Shown here piece by piece: positions 25,706-33,588 of a DNA stretch of 64,000 nucleotides. Numbering within the stretch: the first letter of the stretch is position 1; each line of letters opens with the position of its first letter. Origin of the DNA: CAADGL01 sp964643885 (GTDB lineage Bacteria > Planctomycetota > Phycisphaerae > UBA1845 > Fen-1342). Position numbers and translations under genes: made by a program. A model generated the notes under the pieces. The model ran no database searches and had not been told where the DNA came from. It saw only the letters and a program-made list of their open reading frames with translations. The DNA is taken from NCBI GenBank assembly GCA_964643885.1, contig CAZXUI010000006.1, forward strand, positions 45,494 to 109,493, given 5' to 3'.

Positions 25706-27052
25706 ATGACAAGCGCAGGCAGGTATTCGCGCCGCTGGCTGCTGAAGCGATCGCTCGCCGCGGCCGCAGCGCCGTGGATCGTTCCCGCGACGAGCCTCGG
25801 CTCGGCCGGCCGCGCGGCAGCGTCCGAGCGCATCACGCTGGGCGTGGTCGGCGTGCAGAAGATGGGCTTTGCCCACCTCCAGTCGCTGGTCGGCTACGGC
25901 GACGTGCAGATCGTGGCCGTCTGCGACGTGAACCGGCTCGTGCGCGAGCGGGCCCGCGGCTTCGTCGAGCAGCGGTACGGGCAGCGCAGCCGCGACGGCG
26001 GCTACAGCGGCTGCGAGGCGTACAACGAATATGAGCGGCTGCTCGAGCGGGCCGACATCGACGCCGTGCTCATCGCCGTGCCGGATCACTGGCACGCGAA
26101 GATCGCCATCGACGCCTGCCGCGCGGGCAAGGATGTGTACTGCGAGAAGCCGCTGGCGCTGACGATCCGTGACGCCCGCCGCATGGTCGATGCGGCCCGC
26201 CGCTACGCCCGCGTCTTTCAGACCGGCTCGCAGCAGCGCTCCGAATCGGTCTTCCGCCGCGCGGTCGAGCTCGTCCGCAACGGCCGCATCGGGCGGCTGC
26301 GCACGGTGCACGTGGAGTGCGGCCCGCCGTCGCGGCATATCGAGTACCCGGCCGAGACGGTGCCCGACTATCTGGATTACGACCGCTGGCTGGGGCCGGC
26401 GCCGTGGGCTGCGTATCACCCGCTGCGGGTGGGGTCGCACTACTGGGACGGCTGGCGGCGGTTTCGCGACTACTCGGGCGGAAAGATGACGGACTGGGGC
26501 GCGCATCACTTCGACATCGCCCAGTGGGGGCTGGGGATGGATGAAAGCGGGCCGGCGGAGATCATTCCGCCGCCGACGGCCGCGGCTCTGAGCGACCCGG
26601 ACGTGTTCGACAGGCTGCCGGTGGAGGGGGCCGGCGGCGTGCCGCAGGATCCGACCTGGGGGCTGCGATATCGCTACGCCAACGGGGTCGAAGTGATCAA
26701 GGATGGGCGCAACGGCGTGCGCTTCGTCGGCAGCGACGGGTGGGTGGAGGTGAACCGCGGCTACCTGCGGACGTCGCCGGAGTCCCTGAAGGACTCGGCA
26801 CCGGAAGCGGGTGAATTGCGGCTGCCGGAGAGTCCGGGACATCATCAGGACTGGCTGCGGTGCATCCGCACGGGCGGGCGGCCGGTGGCGGATGTGGAGA
26901 TCGGCTGCCGGTCGGTGACGGTGTGTCACCTGGGGAACATCGCCTGCTGGCTGAACCGGACGATTCGGTGGGACCCGGCCGGTGAGCGGATCATCGGGGA
27001 CGAGGGGGCGGAGCGGTGGCTGGACCGGCCGAAGCGCGCGCCGTATGGGTGA
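25706..27052 (+). CDS. Tat-exported Gfo/Idh/MocA family oxidoreductase
   Basis: 448 aa. The N-terminus has a twin-arginine signal (SRRWLLKRSLAAAAAPWIV). The NAD(P) fold follows (LGVVGVQKMGFAHLQSL with a less usual G-V-Q-K-M loop; VQIVAVCDVN), then the family motif AVPDHWHAKIAIDACRAGKD and VYCEKPLALTIRDARRMVDA, with the EKP lysine that acts in catalysis. The C-terminal domain has GGKMTDWGAHHFDIAQWGLG, typical of planctomycete secreted members. It probably oxidises a sugar at C3 in the periplasm, a step that pairs with DUF1080 proteins such as the upstream gene. Confidence 0.93.
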   Translation: MTSAGRYSRRWLLKRSLAAAAAPWIVPATSLGSAGRAAASERITLGVVGVQKMGFAHLQSLVGYGDVQIVAVCDVNRLVRERARGFVEQRYGQRSRDGGYSGCEAYNEYERLLERADIDAVLIAVPDHWHAKIAIDACRAGKDVYCEKPLALTIRDARRMVDAARRYARVFQTGSQQRSESVFRRAVELVRNGRIGRLRTVHVECGPPSRHIEYPAETVPDYLDYDRWLGPAPWAAYHPLRVGSHYWDGWRRFRDYSGGKMTDWGAHHFDIAQWGLGMDESGPAEIIPPPTAAALSDPDVFDRLPVEGAGGVPQDPTWGLRYRYANGVEVIKDGRNGVRFVGSDGWVEVNRGYLRTSPESLKDSAPEAGELRLPESPGHHQDWLRCIRTGGRPVADVEIGCRSVTVCHLGNIACWLNRTIRWDPAGERIIGDEGAERWLDRPKRAPYG

Positions 27053-27079
27053 CAGGTGACGGGTGACAGGTGACAGGTG
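27044..27079. repeat. GGTGACA heptamer tandem
   Basis: Four to five head-to-tail copies of GGTGACA or GGTGACG begin at the stop codon of the oxidoreductase gene. A matching tract lies at 45819-45858. Simple repeat, no function apparent. Confidence 0.75.
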
Positions 27080-27209
27080 GCCAGGCGCGGGCGGGCGTGC
27101 CTTGGAGCGGGGTTTGGCGGATTCCGAAGACAAGATCAGGGGGGCCAAGGCTAGGGGGTCAAGCGCGGAGATGGATTTGACCCACTCGATTGTGATTATC
27201 GGGGCTTGA

Positions 27210-28040
27210 ATTTCTGGCGGGATCGATCACGCGGCCCGGCAGCGGCGAGCCGACGATCAGAACCGCGCGATTGCGCTGGACGAGGTGCAGAAGCGGGAGA
27301 TGGAGTTCAAATCGGCGCAGGCGGCGCTGCTGACGTCGCAATCGGCGGCGCTGGCCGCGGAGAACAAGCTCCATCTGCTGGGCATGGACCAGGCGGCGGT
27401 CGAGGCGCTGGCCGAGACGGGCGAGGTGAATCCGCGATCTTCGGTGGTCGCGCCGCTGCCCGGCCGCGTCGTGGAGCGGGAGGTGACGCTCGGTGAGCTG
27501 GTCAGCCCGGAGAATGAGGCGCTGATCGTGATCGCCGACACGACGACGCTCTGGGTGTTGGCGGATGTGCCCGAGGCACGGCTTCAGGAAGTGGTGCTCG
27601 GCGCCGGGGCCTGGCTCACGAGCGGCGCTGTGAACGGACACGAACACGAGGGGGCGGTGTCGTACATCTCGCCGATGTTGGACCCGCGGACGCGCACGGC
27701 CGAGGTGCGAATCGAGGTTCACTGCGAGCACGGCGCGCTCTGGCCGGGGATGTTCGCTCAGGTTGAGATCGCGGCCAGCGATCCCACCAATCCGGGCCCG
27801 GCGCCGGTCGTGGCGGTCCCCGAGGAGGCGGTTCAGACGGTGAAAGGGCTGCCGTCGGTCTTCGTTCCGGTGGCCGGCGAGCCGAACACATTTGCGCGGC
27901 GGCCGGTGACCATCGGAAAGGCCGTCGCGGGGCTGGTGCCGGTTTATTCCGGGCTGGCGGAGGGGGAGGCGTTCGTGGCGGCGGGGAGTTTCAATCTGAA
28001 GGCGGAGTTGGGCAAAGCGGGGGCCGAGCATCAGCACTGA
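27210..28040 (+). pseudogene. RND efflux periplasmic adaptor (CzcB/CusB type), N-terminally truncated
   Basis: The frame opens only after an in-frame stop at 27207 and reads directly into the middle of a membrane-fusion protein: EVQKREMEFKSAQAAL (coiled coil), SSVVAPLPGRVVEREVTLGE (lipoyl half), TTTLWVLADVPEARL (beta-barrel) and NTFARRPVTIGKAVAGLVPV. The signal peptide, first lipoyl half and first helix are missing, so no functional adaptor is expected, though an internal ATG (27285, in frame) could make a ~250-aa fragment. The stop overlaps the next start (TGATG). Best match is the heavy-metal CzcB branch. Remnant of a metal-efflux operon. Confidence 0.8.
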
Positions 28041-28635
28041 TGGCGGCCGCCGCCTGTAACCCGGTGCCTGATGGAGGAATCGTCGTGACGGGTGCAGTGC
28101 AGCATTCGTGGCTCTTCGTTCCTGCTGCGGTCGGGTTGGGTGCGCTGCATGCACTGGAGCCCGGACACGAAAAGACGCTGATGTCGCTCTTTCTGGCCGG
28201 CCGTCGCGCGACGGTGGGCAATGCCGTGACGGTCGGCGTGGTCGTGACGGCGACGCATACGATCGTGGTTGTTGGGCTGGCGCTGCTGGGCGTCGTCGCT
28301 TCGAGGATCGTCTCCGTGGATGCGGTGCAGCACCCGCTCAAAGTCGCGGGCGCCGTGCTGCTCTGCGTTCTGGGGAGTGGATGATCGTCCGAGTGGTCCG
28401 GGGGACAGGTCACCCGCACGAGCACACGATCGCGGGCGGCGGGCCGCACCATCATTCGCATCACGTCGCGGGCGGGCACGAGCACAGCCATCCGCACGCG
28501 GACGGGGCGGAAAGTCGCGGCGGGGGCCACTCTCATGGCAGCGACCCGCTCGGGCCGACGGCTTCGACACCGGATTCGACATCCGCAGGGCGTGGTCTTT
28601 CCTTCGGCGAGATTCTGAGTCTGGGGGTCGCGGGG
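28040..28635 (+). pseudogene. NicO/RcnA-type nickel-cobalt efflux protein, frameshifted and truncated
   Basis: Reads WLFVPAAVGLGALHALEPGH, EKTLMSLFLAGRRATVGNAV and VVVTATHTIVVVGLALLG, the N-terminal helices of a NicO transporter with its His-containing ALEPGHEKT motif. At the GGGG of 28375-28378 the frame is lost (stop at 28382); adding one G restores MIVRVVRG and the His-rich cytoplasmic loop (HPHEHT, PHHHSHH, HEHSHPHADG). Translation then reaches LSFGEILSLGVAG, where NicO proteins continue GGLVPCPSALVVLL; here the sequence switches to CzcA. The C-terminal half of the transporter is missing. Confidence 0.8.
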
Positions 28636-29121
28636 CTTGGGCAGGAGTTCGTGCCGACGCTGGACGAGCAGGACATCGCCATGCACGCGATGCGGATTCC
28701 GAGCACGTCGCTGTCGCAGTCCGGGCTGATGCAGGTGGACGTCGAACGCGCGGTGGCGGCGATTCCCGAGGTGGCGTTCGTGTATTCAAAGACGGGGACG
28801 GCTGAGATGGCGACCGACCCGATGCCGCCCAACGTGTCGGATACGTTCATCATTCTGCGGCCGCGCGAGGAGTGGCGCGGCGAGGCGGAGCTGGATCGGC
28901 TGATCGCGGAGCGGGCGGGCGAGATGGAGGTGCTCGGCGGCGGTCATGCGGAGGAGGAGGGGCGTGATCACGGCGGGCATGAACATGGGGAGCGCGGTGT
29001 CGAAGGCCACAAGGGCAAGCTGCTGAAGCTGATCGAGCTGACGGTCAAAGGGCTGCCCGGGAACAACTACGAATTCACGCAGCCGATCCAGATGCGCTTC
29101 AACGCGCTGATCGCGGGGGTG
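28636..29121 (+). pseudogene. CzcA/CusA RND transporter fragment fused in frame to NicO
   Basis: From LGQEFVPTLDEQDIAMHAMR through STSLSQSGLMQVDVERAVAA, VAFVYSKTGTAEMATDPMPP and NVSDTFIILRPREEW to ELTVKGLPGNNYEFTQPIQM and RFNALIAGV, this matches about 160 residues of the large periplasmic domain of a heavy-metal RND pump. The fragment starts in mid-protein and ends before the SGV(R) continuation; a His-rich insert (GHAEEEGRDHGGHEHGERG) is notable. No transmembrane segment is present. It shares one frame with the His-rich NicO remnant, creating a chimera. Confidence 0.8.
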
Positions 29122-29524
29122 AGCGGCAGGCGGTCGCGCCGGGAGAGCAGCGGCCCGGGTGAGAGCCGCATGCGGTCGGGCGTGTCCTTGCCCTGGATCC
29201 AGCAGATGGCGTCGCGGGCTTCGTCGCAGATTCGCCAGTAGCCGGGGCAGATTTCGCGGTCGGCGCGGGCGATTCCTGCGGCTGAGTACGCTGGGCGAAG
29301 CAGGGCGATTTCAGCGATCCAGGCCAGTCGGGGAATCGTCTGCGCGGCCCGGGCGCGGGAGGACGTCTCTTCGTTTCGGCAGTACGGGCGAAACGTCCGT
29401 ACCAGCCTATGGAGAAAGGGTGCGCGCGTGATTGTGCTGTGATCCGGATCGGGGACGCCGCGGATTTCGAGAAAGCAGTGACGAGCTGTCCACGGGTTGC
29501 GCTCGATCGCCTGCGGCGATCTCG
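29122..29524. other. Remnant region after the metal-efflux fragment
   Basis: About 400 bp. The minus strand carries a short protein-like stretch (YWRICDEARDAICWIQGKDT, 29164-29260) of unknown origin, cut by the CzcA junction. A single palindrome unit GTACGGGCGAAACGTCCGTA (29382-29401) belongs to the family tandemly repeated at 32301. No intact gene is seen. Confidence 0.45.
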
Positions 29525-30468
29525 CTACACCCCTCGCCACAGCCGGCGGTCCCTTCGGGGCCGGCCACGCGACACGCCGCCAGAGCTACCGGAATCCGTC
29601 GACCTGAAGAGGTTACTCACTTCTGAGTCGCTGAGAGTCAGCTCGCCGCGCGCCCAGCGGTCAAGTTTCTCCACTCTTTCCTTGTCGCGGCACCTTCCGT
29701 CGAGCTCGGCTTGAACCCGCCTGATCAGCTCGCGCGCCGCAGGATTCGCCGGACAGTCCGGTTGAGTGTTTATCCTCTCGATCTCAGAAGGCTCGCCATC
29801 ACGCGGTGGCCATTGCCGAAACCGACAAAGCTCGACATCCGGTAGAAGTGCAGGATCGAGGGCGTACTTCGCTCCGGGAAGTATGGCCCCGCGCACTCTG
29901 CCGCGAGGTGGGTCACTCGCGAACGCACCGACAAGCACAGCCGAAATGTGGTTTCTAGGCCACGTCAATACGGGTTCGTTGTGCAGAAGCAGCTCAACAT
30001 GACCCTGGTGGAAGAGAAGTTCGCCTGAATCGTGAAGCGTTACGATGAAAACCAACAGTGGAGCATCCAGTTGCAGGTCCGCGAACTGACCCGCTTTTTG
30101 TGAACCCTCCTCCAAATCGGCCCTGTAAGATTCTCGTACGGGCGAGCTCCCGGTTGAAACTCGATGGGTAGGCTGGTCGCCTCTTGCACGGTTACGCGAG
30201 TGTAGGCGGTAGCTTCGACGTACACCGCGTTCTGACCGAATCTGCAACTGAAATCGGGGCTTCCCCCGTTTGCTTCGCTCAGCTCTACGTCAAACTCACG
30301 GTCGTCAATGAAGGTCCAGACTAACGCTTCACCGATCGCGCCCTCGACGTCGGTGTTGCGAGCCGACTTAAGTCGTTGAGCGAATTGGAGCGCAAAGCCC
30401 GGGTGCCGTCGCTTTAACCAGCGAAAGTAATGAGCAATCGATCGTTTCCACGGGTCGAGGTTGAACAC
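29525..30468 (-). pseudogene. Hypothetical PD-(D/E)XK-like protein, one frameshift
   Basis: Two frames join at an A5 run (30095-30099, T5 on the plus strand). Frame one reads MFNLDPWKRSIAHYFRWLKR, EGAIGEALVWTFIDDREFDV, ANGGSPDFSCRF and VYVEATAY; with one extra A the second frame continues HKKAGQFADLQLDAPLLVFI, TLHDSGELLFHQGHVELLLH and ends at 29525. GSPDF...VYVEAT recalls the acidic core of restriction-like nucleases, but the family is not one I can name. Codon use is less GC-rich than neighbours, suggesting transfer. It may be intact in the organism if the lost A is a sequencing error. Confidence 0.6.
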
Positions 30469-30523
30469 GACACTTCCGCTTCATTTAGTAAACGGTTTCG
30501 TGTGCAGATTACTCGATCGGCGA

Positions 30524-32032
30524 TTATGGATACACCCTCCCCATCATTCTGGGATAGGGGATCGTCTCGCGGATGTGCTTCAGGCCGCAGAGCCAGGCGA
30601 CCGTGCGCTCCACGCCCAGGCCGAAGCCGCCGTGGGGGACGGTGCCGTAGCGGCGCAGGTCGAGGTACCACTCGTAGGGCTCGGTGGGCAGGTTCTCCTC
30701 GCGCATGCGCTCGAGCAGCACCTCGAGCGAGTCCTCCCGCTGGCTGCCGCCGATGATCTCGCCGTAGCCCTCGGGCGCGAGCAGGTCGAAGTTGTTGACC
30801 ACGCGCGGGTCGGACTCGTTGCGCTTCATGTAGAAAGCCTTGCAGCCGCGGGGATAGTGCGTGACGAAGACGGGCTTGTCGTGCAGGCGGGCGATGATCG
30901 TCTCGTCCGAGCCGCCCAGGTCGCCGCCCCACTCGAAGCCGGCCGCGAGCTGCATGTGATGCGGGATGTTCGCGACGGCCGTCTCGCGCTCCTCGAGCTC
31001 CTCGCGGTGGTCGATGATCTCGGCCGCGAGCTTGTCGACCTTCCAGGCCTTGGTGCCGCCGGCCGATTTCTCCTTCTCCTTCTCGTCGATCAGCCGCCGC
31101 AGCTCGTCGATGCGGACCTTGTGCCCGGCCAGGTCGCGCTCGAGCAGCTCGCGGGCCCGCGGGCCGCGGAGGATCTCGGCCGCCTCGCTGTAGGTCAGGC
31201 GGTAGAAGGGCACGGCGATGCGCTCGAGCGTGGTCAGGTCGCGGCCGAGGGCGAGCAGGTCCTCGCGATGATCGCGCAGGACGCGCTGCACGATCTGGCA
31301 GATGAACTCCTCGGCCACGGCGATGACGGCATCCAGGTCGGCGTAGGCGATCTCGGGCTCGACCATCCAGAACTCGGTCAGATGGCGGCGGGTCTTGCTC
31401 TTTTCGGCCCGGAAGGTCGGCCCGAAGCAGTAGACCTTGCGGTGGCTCATGCAGGCGGCCTCGAGATAGAGCTGGCCGGTCTGGGCGAGGTACATCGGCT
31501 CGCCGAAGTAGTCGACCTCGAAGAGGGTTTGCGAGCCTTCGCCGGCCGACGGGGCGAAGATGGGCGTGTCGATCAGGACGTAGCCGCGGCTGTTGAAGAA
31601 CTGGCGGATGGCGTCGACCACGGTGGCCCGCACGCGGAGGATGGCCCAGGGGCGGCGCGAGCGGAACCAGAGGTGGCGGTGCTTCATCAGGAAGTCGATG
31701 CCGTGGGGCTTGGGCGTGATGGGGTAGCCCTCGACGGACTGGAGGACGCGCAGGCCGCTGACATCGAGTTCGTAGCCGCCCTTGGCGCGCGGCTCAGCGC
31801 GGACGCTGCCGTCGAGCTCGAGGCTGGATTCCTGGCCGAGGCGCCTGGCCCGCTCGAAGAGCTCCTGGTTGTCGTCGGTCCTGGCTAGGACGCACTGGCA
31901 GATGCCGGTACCGTCGCGCAGCTCGAGGAAGAGCAGCTTGCCGCTGCTGCGGCTGTTGTAGAGCCAGCCCTGGAGAGTGACGGTCTGTCCGGCGTGGTTG
32001 CCGAGTTCCGCGATGGTCGCCAGCGTGGCCAT
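30524..32032 (-). CDS. asnS: Asparagine--tRNA ligase
   Basis: ATG at 32032 (MATLATIAELGNHAG) gives 502 aa; longer in-frame starts are repeat DNA. N-terminal OB-fold anticodon domain (VTLQGWLYNSRSSGKLLFLE), hinge, then class-II motifs: FFNSRGYVLIDTPIFAPSAG (motif 1), FGPTFRAEKSKTRRHLTEFW (motif 2), and GFGLGVERTVAWLCGLKHIR (motif 3). An additional charged helix pair (~290-345: VRIDELRRLIDEKEKEKSAG) is inserted in the catalytic domain. It charges tRNA-Asn in the cytoplasm. No tRNA gene neighbours it. Confidence 0.96.
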   Translation of the reverse strand: MATLATIAELGNHAGQTVTLQGWLYNSRSSGKLLFLELRDGTGICQCVLARTDDNQELFERARRLGQESSLELDGSVRAEPRAKGGYELDVSGLRVLQSVEGYPITPKPHGIDFLMKHRHLWFRSRRPWAILRVRATVVDAIRQFFNSRGYVLIDTPIFAPSAGEGSQTLFEVDYFGEPMYLAQTGQLYLEAACMSHRKVYCFGPTFRAEKSKTRRHLTEFWMVEPEIAYADLDAVIAVAEEFICQIVQRVLRDHREDLLALGRDLTTLERIAVPFYRLTYSEAAEILRGPRARELLERDLAGHKVRIDELRRLIDEKEKEKSAGGTKAWKVDKLAAEIIDHREELEERETAVANIPHHMQLAAGFEWGGDLGGSDETIIARLHDKPVFVTHYPRGCKAFYMKRNESDPRVVNNFDLLAPEGYGEIIGGSQREDSLEVLLERMREENLPTEPYEWYLDLRRYGTVPHGGFGLGVERTVAWLCGLKHIRETIPYPRMMGRVYP

Positions 32033-32619
32033 GCGTGTGCGTTCCTTCCTGCCGTGTGCGTCGGGGCGGCGTGCGGCCCGCGGCGCCGGCCCGATTCGAG
32101 ACGCGAAAGTGTAGTCGAAAGGCAGCGCGGCACGAAGGCGGGCAGGCGGCTCGCGGGGGCGGAGATGTGGCCGGTTGTCCGCCGCGGCGGGCCACGCTAC
32201 CGTCACGCGGCATGATGGTGGAACATCGTTCGAATCGTTTGAGTGACCGCAGCATGGTTGGGGGTGCGCCGGTGTCTCGTCGGCCGCAGTTCGGAGGAAG
32301 GTACGGGCGAGACGCCCGTACCACCCGGCGAGACGCCCGTACCACCCGGCCAGACGCCCGTACCACCCGGCCAGACGCCCGTACCACCCGGCCAGACGCT
32401 CGTACCGCCCGGCGAGAGGCACGTGGTTTCCAGGGCATGCGGAACCGGACAGCAAGGGTTGGTCTGCACCGAGCCGCGGCCGCGTGTCTGATCCGAGCCG
32501 CGACGGTGTGGCTGATCCGAGCCGCGACCGTGAGGGAGCGGGCTGGGGGTGGAGAGCATCTCGCGCCAGCGCCAGGTGACAGCCACCTGCAACAATCACG
32601 GGTACGTGTCCTCAGGTGT
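32033..32619. other. Repeat-filled intergenic region upstream of asnS
   Basis: 587 bp that must contain the asnS promoter at its left end, then the 21-bp tandem repeat (32301-32418), three spaced copies of GAGCCGCGRCSGTG (32471-32530) and the left part of the mirrored element (32575-32717). No gene seen. Confidence 0.6.
32301..32418. repeat. 21-bp tandem repeat built on a GTACGGGCG palindrome
   Basis: GTACGGGCGAGACGCCCGTA opens the array; then about five units of CCAGACGCCCGTACCACCCG (20 of 21 bases) follow head to tail. The unit length is a multiple of three, so both strands show long open frames that are not genes. A single diverged copy is at 29382. Confidence 0.9.
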
Positions 32620-32717
32620 GTGCGTTTCGGCGCGCGTACCCCGAACACAGAGTGTCCGGGGCACGCGCGGGAGTCGTCCCCGAATGCGCCCGCTCCCTCA
32701 CGGTCGCGGCTCGGGAC
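32575..32717. repeat. Mirrored intergenic element, copy A
   Basis: Contains CCACCTG, GGGTACGTGTCCTCAGGTGT, GCGTTTCGGCGCGCG and CGCTCCCTCACGGTCGCGGC in this order. The same order, with substitutions, occurs inverted at 38915-39025. The right end touches the presumed 5' end of the PstS-like gene. Confidence 0.75.
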
Positions 32718-33588
32718 AGACACGCGGCCCCGTCGGATCGTAGGGCTCGTGGCGGCGGCCGCGGCGGCCGCTGTGCTGGCCGGCTGTGCCCCGCCGAAGG
32801 GGACGGCGCGGGTGGCGGTGCGGCTGGCGGGGGCGCACGTGGCGGTGGAGCTGATGGATGACTGGCTGGCGCGGGCCGAGCACGTGCGCTTTGCGCCGGA
32901 GCGGGTGCAGCTCTACCTGTCGCAGCACGGGTTCGAGAATCTGCGGGCCGGCACGTGCGACATCGCCTGCACGGACCGGCCGATCACGGTGCGCGAGCTG
33001 CGCGATTTCGGCAACCAGGTGATCAGCGGGCATCGGGTGGGCTTCTACGGCTACGCGCTGTACGTGCATCCGAGCAATCCGCTGGACAGCGTCTACGCGG
33101 GGCACATCCGGCTGATCTTCCAGGGGAAGGTGACGAGCTGGAAGGAGCTGGGCGGGCCGGACGTGCCGATCCGGCTGATCGGGCCGCGCAAGAGCACGCG
33201 CGGCGGGGAGATTCTCGTGCGGCAGACGAACATCGTCGTGGCGGACGCGCCCTGGGAGGTGATGGAGACGGACACGCAGATCGTGGACGCGGTGGCGGCG
33301 GACCCGGCCGCGCTGGGGTTCGCCAGCGTGGGCTTCGATCAGAACTGCCGGGTGCTGGGGATTCGCATGCAGCGGCGCAGCGAGCCGGCGTTCCCGTCGC
33401 TGGAGGAGATCGAAAGCGAGCACTACGGACTGGCCAAGGTTCTGTACGTGTATGTGCGCGAGCCGCAGACGCCGGAGGTGCAGGCGGTGCTCGATTATCT
33501 ATACAGCCCGGCCGGCCAGGAGGCGATCGAAGCGACGGATGTGTGGCCTATCCCGCGCGCCCGCGGGAGCGCGAAGCCGATCCCATGA
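32620..33588 (+). CDS. PstS-like substrate-binding lipoprotein
   Basis: The mature part is clear: a lipobox (AAAVLAGC, Cys near 32790) preceded by RPRRIVGL, then a periplasmic binding fold of the phosphate type: LSQHGFENLRAGTCDIACTD, ISGHRVGFYGYALYVHPSNP, HIRLIFQGKVTSWKELGGPD, GFASVGF and LYVYVREPQ...VLDYLYSPAGQEAI. No ATG lies near the signal sequence; the GTG at 32620 falls inside a repeat element and the GTG at 32749 leaves too short a signal, so the start is unresolved and may be damaged. No pst permease is next to it. It ends in a 4-base overlap with the epimerase gene, implying a functional link. Confidence 0.75.
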   Translation: MRFGARTPNTECPGHARESSPNAPAPSRSRLGTDTRPRRIVGLVAAAAAAAVLAGCAPPKGTARVAVRLAGAHVAVELMDDWLARAEHVRFAPERVQLYLSQHGFENLRAGTCDIACTDRPITVRELRDFGNQVISGHRVGFYGYALYVHPSNPLDSVYAGHIRLIFQGKVTSWKELGGPDVPIRLIGPRKSTRGGEILVRQTNIVVADAPWEVMETDTQIVDAVAADPAALGFASVGFDQNCRVLGIRMQRRSEPAFPSLEEIESEHYGLAKVLYVYVREPQTPEVQAVLDYLYSPAGQEAIEATDVWPIPRARGSAKPIP

